This document shows, piece after piece, positions 1-13,859 of a DNA stretch of 64,000 nt. The first letter of the stretch is position 1. Every line of letters begins with the position of its first letter. This DNA comes from Epiperipatus broadwayi. Taxonomy: Eukaryota > Onychophora > Udeonychophora > Euonychophora > Peripatidae. The DNA lies in the NCBI GenBank assembly GCA_028023455.1, contig JAQFVV010012434.1:3414928-3478927 (forward strand). Reading direction: 5' to 3'. The position numbers were made by a program, and so were the translations under genes. The notes beneath the pieces were generated by a model. The model was not told the DNA's origin, ran no database searches, and was given only the letters and a program-made list of their open reading frames with translations.

Positions 1-169
1 TTGCAAATGTTAAACTTTCTATGTTCACAATATTGACACAAACTACTGTACAGTAATATATTTTAGCAAAAAAGTGGGGGGGGTGAAGTTTTATTGCCAT
101 ACTTGTATAATCTACACACCCTCATGAAATATCATTTTATATATTGGCTACAGTTATATGTCATCATTG
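1..169. other. AT-rich edge, no gene seen
   Basis: Nothing recognisable. A run of eight G at 76-83 is the only striking composition. Confidence 0.6.
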
Positions 170-292
170 TCAACAATTATCAATCCACTGCAGGATTAAG
201 GTCTCTCCAATCTCAATCCATCTTCTCCAATCTCTAGCCTCTCTTTTCCACACCCCTGCATATTTTCTTATTTCATCATTCAACCAGACCAG
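170..292 (-). pseudogene. C-terminal scrap of a non-LTR retrotransposon ORF2 (RTE-like)
   Basis: Forty open codons ending in a stop read WLNDEIRKYAGVWKREARDW and then RRWIEIGE...LQWID. The spacing of Trp, Arg-Asp and the closing Gln-Trp resembles the tail of RTE-type LINE polyproteins, downstream of the reverse transcriptase. Nothing else of that element is visible: upstream in its reading direction lies the 3' end of a Penelope-like element. The fragment may therefore be a 3' LINE remnant, or sequence into which the PLE inserted. The assignment rests on pattern memory only; a chance open frame cannot be excluded. Confidence 0.4.
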
Positions 293-388
293 CATAAAAA
301 TAATATTAAAACACTACTAAAGGTATCACTGCTACAAGCAGACTTCTCAAGTGTAAAGAACTACTAAAACTACACAATATATATAATA

Positions 389-834
389 TTAAACAATACC
401 CACAAATCCATTCACTTCCCATCCACCCTTAATATTAAAAGAACTCTTAAATAAATTAATTGCTTCAGAATAATAAATTTTCAGTAATAAAGATTCTTTA
501 ATTCTTCTTTTGATTTCATTTCTCTCAAAATCAATAGTGTGGCCTGTATCTTTTTCATGGACATACAAAGCAGAACTAAGATATCCATTTTTAACTTTAC
601 TTTTATGAACCTTTATTCTTTCATTTAAACTCAAACTACTCTGACCTATGTAAACCTTCTTACAAATAAACAAGGGATAAAATATACTACACCAGGAATA
701 GTCTTTCTATCAAAAATTTCTTTTGTATTATTTAATAAATTATTCAATGTAACACCCCTTTCCCTAGCAATTTTCTTATTTCCAAACAATTTACTATTTC
801 TACATACAATTTTATAAGAAGACAATAAAATCAT
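389..834 (-). pseudogene. PLE 1 GIY-YIG endonuclease domain
   Basis: The C-terminal part reads CKKVYIGQSSLSLNERIKVH, then GYLSSALYVHEKDTGHTIDF and EIKRRIKESLLLKIYY. This is the PLE-type GIY-YIG order: VYIG, an Arg about ten residues on, His-rich middle (ALYVHEKDTGH) and the closing Glu-Ala helix. The GIY half is degraded in the frame 834-646, so a frameshift splits the domain. In PLEs this nuclease nicks the target for priming. It runs to a stop at 389, followed by an AT-rich tail. Confidence 0.8.
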
Positions 835-1890
835 ATTTTTCTTTAACCTTTACATCCTTACAAATATTACTATTAAATAAAATACTTTTAACAAATTTAT
901 CAGAGTAACCAACCCTCAAGTAGTTTTTATAAAATTGATATTTCTGAAACAAAGCTTCCCCACTAGAATTATTTAATTTATTATTCCTATGACAATAATT
1001 TCTTAAAGCAGCTACTTTATGAGATACAGACTGATAGCTATTAAGTTTAATTATAGATCTTAATTCTTTACTTTTAACTAAATGACTGCACAGTAAACAA
1101 TTAGTCTCTACATTTCTAATCACCAAAAGATCTAAAAATTTTAACTTACCAAAATCTAATCCCCCTCCTTCTAACACAAATTTTATAGAAGGATCAAAAC
1201 AATTGAACTCATTTACAAATTCCTTCAATTTATCATTCTCAACTACAAATAAACAATCATCAACATATCTGACAAATAACTTTACATATAAACAATTCTT
1301 TTTAATAATAATTTCCTTTTCCATATAATTAATATAAACTGAACATACTAAAGGAGGAATAATATAACCTATTATCCACCCTTCCTTAATCTTATAAAAA
1401 TTAACTTTATAAGTAAAATACATAGAATCTTTTAATAACAAAAGCAAATCTTTAATTACCTTAATTTTATTTTTTGATAAAGAACTTTTCTTAATCAATA
1501 CAGATATAAGAACATCAATACTGCTTAACCTATTAACAGACTGATACATATTTTCAATATCTAAACTGCCAAATACCTAATTACTTTCCATTTTAAAATT
1601 ATTAATCTTATCAAAAGCCTCAAAAGAAGAAGAAACTGTGTAATGACAAAAATCAACAAATTGTTTTAAAAAATTATTCAAGAATCTAGAAATACCCTCT
1701 ACAACACTACCTGTAAAATCAAAAATAAATCTTAAAGGAAAACCATTATGAGTATTAATATTCACAAACATCTTAGCTGATGTGAAATCATTAGGATAGC
1801 ATTTTAAATAATCTACTCTCTTAAAAAATTTTTAATTAACCATTTTCTTCATAATATCTATCAATTTTCTTTTAATCAAACTACCTGGAT
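812..1890 (-). pseudogene. PLE 1 reverse transcriptase
   Basis: The frame 1771-1577 holds PLRFIFDFTGSVVEGISRFL and CHYTVSSSFEAFDKINN, matching the PLE RT fingers and motif-A region. The frame 1549-812 holds GWIIG..PPLVCSVYINYMEKEI (motif B region), the catalytic motif C RYVDDCLFVV near 1230-1260, then FGKLKFLDLLV and SVSHKVAALRNYCHR, the conserved PLE thumb. Both YVDD aspartates are intact, but the loop before PPLVC has lost the usual Gly-x-Pro form, and a stop and a missing segment separate the two frames. It is therefore not functional as it stands. Confidence 0.85.
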
Positions 1891-1896
1891 CTTTAT

Positions 1897-2846
1897 CTAA
1901 AAATATATATTACCATTATTTAATTCTCTATCAATTTTGTCTTTGAATTCATCTCCTTTCATAATGACAAGCCTACCAGCTTTGTCTTCATGAGAAATGA
2001 TTATATCATTAGCAATTAACTTATTCTTAAGATGTTTAATCTCAGCACGATTAATAACAAATTTTTCTTTCCTTTTTAAACTTTTATTCAAAATCGATTG
2101 AATATCAACTTTCTGCTCATCACTCAAATTACTAGATTCAATAGACAAAATTGTATCAAAAACTATATTTTTTGAATGAAATGAAACAAAATTAGGGCCT
2201 TTACCAAGAATATCTAATTCTCTATCATTATATCAGAAAGATTAACAACTCTATCATCAGAAGCATTACTCTCATACCCTTTATCACTACAATAAATTTT
2301 ATTAACTTTCCCAAACAACCACTTTAATTTTCTTTCATATTTTTTACAATAGAAATTTGACCTATTCTGTCTAAATTGTCTCATAAAAAAATTCAAAATT
2401 GAATAATTAAAATCTTGCCTCCTATCTAAATAATATCTATTTCTTTTATATACATAAATAAATTTGTAAAACCTTACAAAATTTTCTTTTAAAAAACCAT
2501 TCAAAATATATGTTTGTAACTTAAAAACCAAATTCCTATTTTGAAGCAACTTTTTATTTCTACTAAAATTAATAACACAACACCTAGGAAAAACACTAAA
2601 TTCCCTACATTTTTTAAGAAAATAAATCTGCCATCTTAAAGACTCTATCCTATCACTCAATCTAGACAAATTTTTAATCCTTCTAATATCATTCAATGTA
2701 AAATTATTAAAAACTGAACTCCACAAACCCATACTAAAAACCCAATTACAAATACCCTTATAAATTAATACACAATAAAAACATACACACACTTCTATAT
2801 ATATATAACTAAATAAACACAAATATACTCTTTCAACCAAACTCAA
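1897..2846 (-). pseudogene. PLE 1 N-terminal domain (two frames)
   Basis: The first frame (2846-2214, 210 codons) starts with a hydrophobic stretch that may not be real coding, then a basic region with IESLRWQIYFLKKCREF and FPRCCVINF, which resembles the PLE region ahead of the polymerase. The second frame (2148-1897) contains NLSDEQK, then ISHEDKAGRLVIM and KIDRELNNGN, the well-conserved PLE block just upstream of the RT fingers (EDKAG-LVIM, then a Glu/Asp-rich helix). The two frames are out of register, so a frameshift lies between 2148 and 2214. Confidence 0.75.
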
Positions 2847-3029
2847 ATAACAAACTTAATATACATAAATAAAATTCAAATATATCAATAATAATAATAA
2901 TAAAAAAATCTTTACACTACATCAGCAAAAATACTCTTAAATGCAAAGAAACTCATTAAAATGTAAACATTACAAGCATAAAGCTAAACTAGTCAATATA
3001 TAATTAAAATTACCCCAAATCCAAAATTC

Positions 3030-4775
3030 AACCAGACCAATCAACACTTAGACAATCCCAATATAGATAACAATCAACAATCTCAAACTGTTGTAAAGAC
3101 AACCTCTTTTTAACAATAAGAGTGGAATTCCACCTTTATTTATGGTCTCAGATATTTATATAGACACTAAAGATTGCAACTTGACCATGGAGATTGAAAT
3201 TATTGATACAAAGTTTAAATAAACTTCTTTAAACAGTAATAATATAACCTGTTTTGAATGCAGACTAATAAATAGTCAACTATAATATTACAAATTGCAA
3301 TTACAGTTTTCAAATTCAAGGTGCATTTGATACAGGTTATAGCCTGTCTTAAAAAGTATTTAAATAATAAGTGTAATAATGCTCAAGGCTAAATGGGTTT
3401 ATAAGTAACCATTAAAAACCAGTCAACATGTAGATAATCCCAATATAGATAACAATCAACAATCTCAAACAGTTGTCAAAGTAACCTTCTTTTAACAATA
3501 AAGATGAATTCTCACCTTTATTTATGGTCCCATATATTTATATAGACACTAAACATTGCAAAGTGACCACAGAGATTGAAATTATTGATACAAATAAGTT
3601 TAAATGAACTTCCTTAAACAGATAAATATAACCTGTTCTGAATTCAGACTAATAAATAATTAATTATAACATTACAAATTGTAATTATAGTTTTCAAATT
3701 GCACCAAAGTATTATTTAAATAATAAGTATAATAATGCTTAAGGCTAAATCAGTTTATAAGTCAGTATTAGAAACCATTTAACATTTATATAATTCAAAT
3801 ATAGATAACAAGCAACAAACCCACCTTTATTTATGGTCCCATATATTTATATAGACCTTAAAGAATGCAATTTGACCTCAGAGATTGAAATTATTGATTC
3901 ATAGAAGTTTAAACAACTTCCTTAAACATGTAAATATAACCTTTTCTGAATGCAGACTAATAAAGTCAATTATTACATTTCAAATTGCAATTATAATTTT
4001 CAAATTGCAGCCAAAATATTACTTAAATAATCTGTAATATTTACTGAGGCTATAACCTCGAGAATATGCATGTAAAATGCGATAGTAGGGACCTCTACAG
4101 GTGTTTAACCACAAGCTTATGTTATGGAAGAAAAGAGGGGAACCCTTCTTTACTTCAACCTACTTTCTATTTAAATAGGTGAAGCTGAAGCAGTTAGATC
4201 TGCGAGCGTGAAGCTATTCAATACTTCACTGATTAAGTCCACATTTTTTATTACACATTAATACTTGTGAAATCTTTCGATTTATGAGTCAATGGAAAGA
4301 TTTTATAGTTAGAAATCTATTACAGTAATTTAAAGTTGTAATTATAAATTTATTAAATGCACATTGATTAATAAATTTATAATTACAACTTTAAATTACT
4401 GTAATAGATTTTTAACTATAAAATCTTTCGATTGACTCATTGTAAATCAAAAGATTTCACGAGTATTAATGTGTAACAAGAAATGTGGACTTAATCAGTG
4501 AAGTATTGAATAGCTTCACGCTCGCAGATCTAACCGCTTCAGCTTCACCTATTTAAATAGAAAGTAGGTTGAAGTAAAGAAGGGTTCCCTTCTTTTCTTC
4601 CATAACGTAAGCTTGTGGTTAAACACCTGTAGAGGTCCCTACTATTGCATTTTACATGCATATTCTCGAGATTATAGCCTCAGTAAATATTACTTACATA
4701 ATCAATGTGCATTTAATAAATTTATAATTAAATAATCTGTGTAATAATGCTAAAGGCTAAATGGGTTTATATATC
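3030..4775. repeat. Tandem array, three units of about 360-380 bp
   Basis: Three diverged direct units start near 3030, 3415 and 3771. Shared landmarks are CAATATAGATAACAATCAAC near each start, CCTTTATTTATGGTC, TTTATATAGAC, AGATTGAAATTATTGAT and AATAATGCTYAAGGCTAAAT at the end. Spacing of the start landmark is 382 then 356 bp. The third unit has lost part of its start and is interrupted by a foldback element; its end resumes at 4741. The array directly follows the 5' side of PLE 1, so it may be a satellite or part of PLE-flanking repeats. Confidence 0.85.
4036..4727. mobile_element. Foldback element with 13-bp target duplication
   Basis: The two arms 4036-4355 and 4369-4691 are nearly perfect inverted repeats around a 13-bp centre (AATGCACATTGAT). 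The right arm is followed by 36 bp (4692-4727) that recopies, in inverted sense, the inner end of the left arm. The insert splits the third tandem unit and is bounded by TTAAATAATCTGT at 4023-4035 and 4728-4740. No open frame, tRNA boxes or hammerhead core was found in the arms. The TSD length fits target-primed reverse transcription rather than a cut-and-paste transposase. The family is unknown to me. Confidence 0.85.
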
Positions 4776-5464
4776 TTAGGTGTGCATGCGTATGTGTGCA
4801 CACATGCTGTTGGAATTAACAATTTTGTATATTCTTTCTTTAAAAAAGTACATTAATCACTAAACTGTGCACATATGCTTTAATAAATTGACTTAATTAT
4901 ATTATTTTTAATTCAACAAGATTCTTTACTTTTAATAGTAAGAAGGATAGATAAGTGAATACAAACTAAACTCTACTTGCAAGAGAATGACAGAATGAAA
5001 AATTATTGAGCAATATGAATATGAATATTTTGTTATTTTATACTTCTAGTTTATCTGATGAATAAAAAATGTTCAAAATTCATGCAAAATGAATGATGAT
5101 AATATGAGTTTCATTGTTAGTGACTGCGTGATATAATAGAGTTGAGAAAGAGAAGTCCATTGACAAAAAACCCCAAAAAAACTTGAGGATATAATAACAA
5201 TATAATTCTAACTATGATGAAGTATTGGTTAACCCACAGATGCATATAAACTTGCATATATTACACATGAAAGACAAACAGCATTTAATAGTCTACTGCA
5301 GGCAAAGGCATCTATAAAAACTTCACAGAAAATTATTAATAAAGGTAAATTAAAATGAACAATACTTATGTAATTGTAAACTCTTGATAATTAATTTAGA
5401 TGACTCTGAGCTGGATATCTGAAAATAAAATTCTAAGTCAGAATAAAATAAAAATATATTTTAC
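4776..5464. other. AT-rich spacer
   Basis: No gene or repeat recognised. A short GT/CA-rich patch lies near 4782-4808. Confidence 0.6.
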
Positions 5465-5600
5465 AAAGCTAAGATTCAAATTGATATTATGAGTAATGAC
5501 AGAATAATGCACTACCATTATACTGTGAGAGCCTTCAGACATATATATATATACACATTATACTGTGAGAGCCTTCAGACATATATATATATACACACAC
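5465..5600 (-). mobile_element. tRNA-derived SINE relic with 40-bp tandem duplication
   Basis: On the minus strand GTATAATGGTAGTGCATT resembles a pol III A box region, followed about 30 bases on by TTTGAATCTTAG, a weak B box. The part upstream of the A box is duplicated in tandem: 5516-5555 and 5556-5595 share ATTATACTGTGAGAGCCTTC and a following (AT)n. No target duplication was resolved. Confidence 0.4.
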
Positions 5601-8600
5601 ACACACTCCCAAGATTAAAATCAAAAAATTATAATAATGAACAATGAGTTCTAAAATTAGATTATAAATCAGATTCCTGAAGCACAGATAGTCAAACTGA
5701 TACTACGATCACTATTTGTATCCTCATTTTAATTGATCAAATTATAAGAGGTAATGATTCCAGGAAATAAAATTTATTAGAAGTGAACAAGAAGTTAACT
5801 CTATAATAGTTTAGTTCGAATTCTTGAAGTGATATGGCAACATTTTAAGATATAATCATTATTAATTGATTAAATAACCAAACTAGCATTCAAATCCATA
5901 TCATGGGCATGTTTAGTGGACATTGTACTATTGAACAATGCAAATCTTAGAAAAGAAATTTAAAAAAGGGATAACATTTATAATAATCTTTATTGATATA
6001 ACAAAATTAATAACAAAATGACAATAGTAGTAATTAATAATATATATATTCTAACCTGTAATTATGCATCTTCACCTCCAGATAGTATAAAATAAAATAA
6101 AACAGGTTCTATCTCAGTTAATAATTAATAAATAAAATATTCAGCATTAAACTTAAAATATTTCACTAACTCAAATTTAAAATATGAATAAGGTTCAGTT
6201 TATAAAATAAATTAAATAAATATTTAATATTTTCATGAGACTTGAAGTGAAAATACAGATGACAAGATAGATTGCATTGCCAATATCCTACAGGATACTA
6301 CCTCAATGGCATAAGAACACTATCCCCCCTTATTACGATTTCAAATAACAAACTCATAGTATTCTTACGACTTTAATAACTTCTACTCACTAAGATTAAA
6401 CTAATAATTAAGTCTTAATCTTCTATTTAATAATCTAGCTCAATAAAATAATCTCAGGTTCATAAAATTTATTCTAAGTTAATTTTAAAATATGGTAGTA
6501 AAATATGAGAAGGGATTTTATGTCATAATCTACTACACTTAAACTAATAATAATAAATAACAATAATAATATTCTTCATGTAATGATATAATAAATACGT
6601 GGTAGCATTTTAATAATCTGACAAACAAAATATGTGTGGCAACTGATAGCATATAATTTAATATAATATTGTGATAACTAATTTATGACCAATAAACAAC
6701 GTAAGATTATGATTATTTAATTATAATGAATATCAATAAAATATTTAAAATTCTTAAAATAATTCTTTATTTATCTTTTGTGCAAAACTATATATTTGTT
6801 TCAGTTATTATGCATATATCGTGTTTTCATGCAGCGATGTAGAGAAATAAATAACTCTGACACAAAATTTTTTAAATAACAAAATTTAACAAAGTTTATT
6901 ACTAACAATAAATAACTAAACAATTTATTTACATTATTTACAGTGGATATCCTTAACCTTTTTTTTTTTTTACTTTACAGTTTGATTTACGAGTTATAAA
7001 AAAAAATATATATATATATTTCAATTACATCTTTATTTAGATTTAGGACAAAGTTAAAAAAAATGTTATTATTTGGTTTCTCATCATGGTTAACTTATTA
7101 CACATAAATTTATCTACTTTATTAGCAACAGCATTTTATCTCTAATATTATTAAACTATCCTATTTTAAAAATTCATACTTAGAAACATTCCATAGAAAA
7201 CAAAATTTTATAATGAGTATGGATTTCTCAAAATATAAAAAAAAATTCATCTTGCAAAGTCAAAGATGTTACACAAACTATTATCCAAAATTCAATACTA
7301 GATTTTAGTATTTATCACACAATGTTTACTAATCATAATATATTCTTCTTTAAGCCTTACTTTAGTATGATATAAGTTTAATCATTAATAGATTTCTGTT
7401 AATCAATAAACAAAAATATACTATGCATATTGTTTACATAATCTACTTTGTACTATTGTATTTTAAAAAATATGCAATACTTATTTTCTCTTAAAAAAAA
7501 ATACTAAAGCATTTAAAATTATTATTACTTTTAAAAAAATATCTTTGTTTAGATACCCTATTTTAAAAATTTTATATTTCATTTCCGAAATAAAATTCAA
7601 AATATATTTTATGATTCTTTCTTTCCCTAGGATACTTTGGATCTTCAATTTTAAGTTATAATATTCTGCTCCTTATAAGCAAATAAACTAATCTTATCCA
7701 AAAAAAAACAAAAAACGATAGCATAACATAAGTTCTAAATTATTTATCATTTCTCTTAAACATATCTTACTAAATGATGCAGTTACATGAAATAAAGATA
7801 GCGAAAACAGATGCATAGGATTAAGGAAGAAAGCTAGAGTATTATATTTAATATATCTCAAAATCATGGCACAGTGCGAAGAGGTAGGACATTTACTTGC
7901 CTAATATCCTCTAGTACAGGGACAATATTAAAGCTATTTCTTCAGCTTTATTAGAACATCAAATATTTAAAGTAATATAAACACTGTCCAAATAAAATAT
8001 GTATCAGTCATAGGGCTATGTTAACTATGCTGATAACCACATAAAGACTAAATATTATTCCCATTCCTTATCATATCCTATTTAAATATACATCATCTTG
8101 GTTTCCTGCTAACTATAGTACTTCCAAGCCACTATCTCAACATTATTTCTCAAGATTTTTCTACATCTTACATCGATAAATAACTGTCTGCATTTACAAA
8201 ACAATAAATAAAATTCATTAATAGTTAAACAATCTTACTATCCCATAAGAAAAGTCTGTCCACTTCATCATTCTATATGTCTAATCATATACAATCTACT
8301 TAGACAATATTTGAGTATCCCATAACATAAAAATTTTAAAAGAATCACATAATTATTTGTTATGTTGGATTATATCACTAAATAAAAAAAATTAAAAAAA
8401 TTGTCGTATGCATATTTCCAAATCAATCCTATCTCATAATGTTTTTTTAAAATGTTGTATGAAATGCGTTACATATAATTTTAAAAAAAACTTTTACACT
8501 TCATTCTTCCAATTTATGGATGATCTAAAGAAAACAAAAATATACATTAGAAAATTATTAATAGTTATTATTATTACCAATAACCTTTATCTAGTCCTCG

Positions 8601-11600
8601 TGTTCAGTAGGCTTCCTTTGTCCACTTGAACATTGCAGATATAAAAAATTCACACCCATACATTTTATATTAAAATATTTTTAGCTAACTTATTAGATTG
8701 TTATATTATAAGATTTTAATATTAACAAATTAATGTTTTTATGTTTTTCCTAATCTTATATAAAATTTTAGATTTAAATTAGGTCAACAAAATAAAAAGA
8801 ATCAAAACTATAGTTACATATTTTTCTTGACGATTTTTCCTGATAAGTCCAAAATGCTTATTATTTTCTCTAGAGTTTTTAAAAATGTTCTCCAAGCGCG
8901 TTAAAGTTTAAAACAAAAATAATTATTAATCCATTTATTTAAATTTAGAAAATAATCCTTGGTTTTAATTTTTAAGACGATAATATTAATTAATCCCGTG
9001 AAGCTTCTTAATCTTCTCTACAAATATTCTCTGCATATCCGATGCATCAATCCATCTAATTTAACTTTGAAAAATATTCGATAAACTTTTAAGTACTATT
9101 TGTATTTCCATGGATCCATTTTTTTTCCATCTATGTGTTCACTTTTTTATCTCTGTTTTCTTCTTGATACATTTAAACTTTCATTTGGTATTTTTTTTAT
9201 AAATCTCTTTTAAAATAAAAACTTCAACTACTTTTGAACAAATCTTTTCCAAGTACATTTTAAATAATTTGAAGAACAGATATTTTAATATCAAAACGCT
9301 TCTATAACATATTCTCCTGGGTTCTTTATTCAACTCTGCACTCGAAAATATTTTTTAAAAAAAAAAATGTTACCTTTAGAAAGGATATAACATTTTATTC
9401 CTTTGAATATTATACTATATAAAATAATTCATGCAATATATAATTATCTTATTACCATTTAAAAATAAATCTTGAATAAACTTATGCATAATAATGCGTC
9501 TCCAATTTTTTCATTAGACTCCGTATAATGTCCGAGCTGTGGTTTTTATGTACCAGAACAGTTCTTCGGTTAAATATTAATAAAACTGTATCAATAAATA
9601 TTTCAAATATTTTTTCAGCATTACAATTTCTATCCATTTTATTTTGTAGTAAATCCATTTTTTATTGCGTAGTCTAGGTTAAACTTTTAGATAAAATATG
9701 ACTGGTAAACAACTTTTTAAAAAATTAGAAAATCATATTAAACGAAATTATTAAAATATTTTTAGTTTATACTCTCTTTTGCAAAAAATATATTTTTAAA
9801 ATTATCAATTAGTTTTTTTTTCAGATAAAGTTATAAGAAAGTACTAAAAAAAATTGACTAAAATAAAAGATTTTTAAAATACTATTTTTTTGATAGTTAT
9901 AATTTATCTCTCTCCGGTTTCAATACATTATTAATCTCCCACTCTAACTTAGTTACAATGATATTTCTCATCTGCAAGAATACCTATTCTTATTGGTCAA
10001 TTCTTACCCCAACTTGAAAACAAATTTACATATTTTCAATTTATAGCAGAATTATATTTGAAAAAAAAAAAAAAAAATGATGACGTAATGAATCTAAAAT
10101 ATCATTTTAAAATATTACCTTTAAATAAATTATTATTTTATTAAAACTATTTAAACATTTAAAATAACTTTTAAAACAACATTTAATAACTTATTCCATT
10201 TATCTATTCAATTTATCTATTTTTATTTAAATAAAATATTTAATTTTTATTATATCTGTATTCGTCTTTATTACATTACTTAAACATTACATCATTTAAA
10301 TATGCAATAACGACAGTTAACTTAATATTTATTATTATTTGCTTTTATGATAGACAACAATTCCATCCAATTCTATAATATAACTTTTAAAATATTTTAA
10401 ACTTTGTTATTAATTCAAACAAGCAGTGTGTGATAGTATACATTAAAGATCATGTGATTACTAACTTTGACAGACGATTTTCAATCTATTTCTCTGCCTA
10501 GACTAATAAAATTGATACACTTATTATATTATATAAAATAATTATAAAAAATTTGGAAGAATAATTTAGAAAATATAGAACTAGATATAATTTTCACCAT
10601 CATAAAGTTTATTTTAAAATATACTATATTAATTTTGACTATTTTAATATGATTACAAATCTAAATATAGCATTTATTAAATTATACGTTTTAAACTATT
10701 AAAATCAGATTTTTAAATATACTTTTAATTATTTATATCTGTGTTATTTAATATGGCCAGCTTTTACAACCATATGCAACAATATTTAAAGCTTTATATA
10801 ACTATTTTTAAATGATTTTATATACTACATATTCTCTTTAGCTTCAAATTGTACTTTAAAGGTATAAGTGATTTAATATAATTAATGTATTAAAAAAAAA
10901 CATATTCTAAATTTAAATTTTTTTAGTAATTGACTGTTATGAATTATTACTGACCTATAGAAAAGGGCACAATATATATTGAGAGCAATTGGCGTTGGAG
11001 AAATATTAAAAAAGCAGTCTTGCAAAAATAGTAAACACTAAGTATTATAACAACAGATACTTATTAAAAATATTAATATAGCTATTTGCAAATACTTTTT
11101 GAATCTTAAAACCCATTTAGATTAAAAATTTAAACAATATTTTATATCTTTAAAAGAATCTATCTTTATACAAATAGATTCTAACTTGGCATATTTGAAA
11201 AAGTTGCGAAAATAATTGTACAATCATTAAAAACAGTAAAAAAGAAAATCTGACTTTGCATAATTTTAAATTTTGACACTCAAAAATTACTTAGCTTCAA
11301 GGCCACTGACCAAAAAAAAGATCCACTAGCCAATTTTTAGTTGATTTATTTTTATTATTTAAAAATATATATGCATTTAAAAAGAAATGTGTTTTTAGCT
11401 ATATATATCTAACATTAATAATATCTAGATGCTTCATAGCTTTATAAATCAATGCAGGTTTAATGTTATAGGAGAAACACCCCCATTTTTTTCTATCTTC
11501 AGATTAGTAAATAGATTTTAAGCATAACTAAGAAAAAAAATATGGATTTAAATATTCCTTTTATCTTTTCTAATAGTAATTGGCCTGTGGCAATAGTTAA

Positions 11601-13859
11601 TTGTCATTGATTTTAAAAATTTATTATCCTTATTTTAATAATATTTTTTTATTGGCACATTTTTATTAGTTATATACATAAATTAAAAATAATAAAGAAA
11701 TATAATATGGAATTATTAATAATATATATATATATACGTGTGTGTATATTTGAATGCAGCTTAGGAATCTGTACATTCATGCATTTTTAATTTTTTCAGG
11801 TATTGAAACTAATGAACCAACTTTTTGAATTCGTAAATATAATAATACCATACATAGCTTTGCACGTCTAAAACATTATTAATTGTTTAGGTAGGACCAA
11901 AATTTAAACAATGACTTTGGTTTTAGTTGAGTAAATAAATGACTATTAACCATTCAGAAATGTATTCTATATATACTGACCATTTGATATACTTGGAATA
12001 GCTCATATTATTTCAGTAGGATTTGCCAAAATATGTGGTTCTTTGTTTTTTTTAGAAAAATTTTATGAATCTAAACAAATGAGAGTATTTTTTAAATATT
12101 GACTTTTGGTTAACTCTTATTCTAATTTGTACATATCTAGTTCCATCTAACTATTTTCTTTTTTTTTATAAACATTGCAATATGATATAAAAAAAGCAAA
12201 AGAATCTTTTCTGGCTTCATGAAAACTGAGTATTACATAATTTGTCCTTAAGAATTAATTAGCCATTATAAATATGCTTTATTAAAATAATACTGCTAAG
12301 TTATATAAGAGATATTCGCCATTTTAATAAGCAATTGAAAAAGGTAGTTGACAAAATGTATGTTCTGTAGAAATTAGTTGAAATTTTTCATCATGTTAGC
12401 AATGATTAGAAGAAAAGGAAATACAATAGAGAGCGCATTGAAGTTAATAATGATTCAGTTAATTTCATATATTTTTAGTGTCACTATTTAATTCTAATCT
12501 TCTCATGATTAAATGATGAATTCATAGTACTATTTCTCGAAACTTCCATGTAATATAAATATAATAGCCAAATAGTTGATGTTTCAGTTCAATAATAAGT
12601 AATTTCCTCAGAGATTCTTCTGTTTCAAATCATAAAAATGTGTGTGGTAAGATTTTAAATTATCTTTTTTTTTCTCTTATTTTCTCTTTGTGATTGAGAA
12701 TTTTTAAAAATTATTTTATCCTTCAATAGCTTTTTCAAAATATTGTTAATTTTCTTTGATTCACACTTTTCATTTATGCTCTTAGACCTTTTAAAAAATC
12801 TCTATAGCTTTTCTTAGCAGTCTCTGGCCATATTGTTCAATTTTGGCCCAAATATGTGTTTTATTAAAATTGATGTCATTGATAGTTTATTTAATATGTA
12901 AATAAATGGCTGATGAATTATATTTTTCTCTAACAGTTTATTTTATTAGTCTGTGCAATGTATGAATATAAACAAACTCCACATGAAATTTCATATACAT
13001 CATGAGACTACAAAGGAATTTTATCATTAGGGCATGGAAATAGTTCATTAATATATATATGTGTGTGTGTTATTGTGCTGAAAGAGTTCATTTATTTTAT
13101 TTTATTTTTTGTCTTTTTATTTTACCAATAGTCACTCAATCTGTGCATTATACTAATGTTCATTAAGTTAGATTACTTTATAATATTATGCTATCAAAAT
13201 TAATCTAATTTTAGTTTAGGGCTTCTTTTCAAACAAAGTTTCATGTCTAATTAAAATGATTAATCACTGGTTTATTTTTTTATTGCTACTTGCTATATTC
13301 TTATATATCTTCAGTACTACAATTTAAAACAATTAATGCCTTTTTTCATATTCACAAAACATCATAGAACATATATCATAAATTGAGAAATTTCTGATGC
13401 TTTTTTATAAAAATATATATTTGTATCTAAACGTTTTTTCAAGTCTTTTAATGCAATTCTACATAGTCTCAATCTGCAATGGAATGTTTTAATTAATGTC
13501 ATTTTTTGTTGTTATTATAGGTGATAGTTAACACAGAAAGGCAAAAACTATTGACGACTTTATCATTTTTATCATTAATTTTAAAGCAATTTGCTATTCC
13601 AATTATTATAATACTGTATTTAGTTGTAATACATTCTTTTCATTAAGCTTCATTTTTAATTTGTCTGTTTTAAATTATTAATATATTATCTTCAGCACAT
13701 ATAAGCTTTCTGCTTTTTTCATCAAAACTGAATCAATATTTATCTCTCTCAATATAGTTTATCTTATTATATATTCAATATGATAGCTCTTGTTAAATCT
13801 TTTTTATTTTTATATAGAAAGTTATCATATGAACAAAGAGTTTCCCTAGTATTTGTCTG
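5601..13859. other. Long AT-rich intergenic stretch
   Basis: No gene supported on either strand. It is dominated by A/T runs (T12 at about 6959; A-rich runs at about 9358 and 10062). A weak B-box-like GGATTTGAATGC on the minus strand near 5886-5900 may be another SINE relic. Short open frames, such as one at 8408-8629, show no family resemblance. Confidence 0.6.

Larger units (their letters stand above)
293..2870 (-). mobile_element. Penelope-like element 1, near full length, inactivated
   Basis: Read on the minus strand, this stretch encodes in order the PLE N-terminal region, reverse transcriptase and C-terminal GIY-YIG endonuclease, about 820 codons in total, close to the usual PLE length. 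The open frames change register at least four times (ends near 2214, 1897, 812 and 646) and an in-frame stop separates the two reverse-transcriptase pieces near 1550-1576. It is therefore a decayed copy, although its order and size are preserved. PLEs reverse-transcribe their RNA at a nicked target using the GIY-YIG nuclease. The 5' side abuts a tandem array of ~370-bp units that could be related to its terminal repeats, but no clear long repeat shared by both ends was found. Confidence 0.85.
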
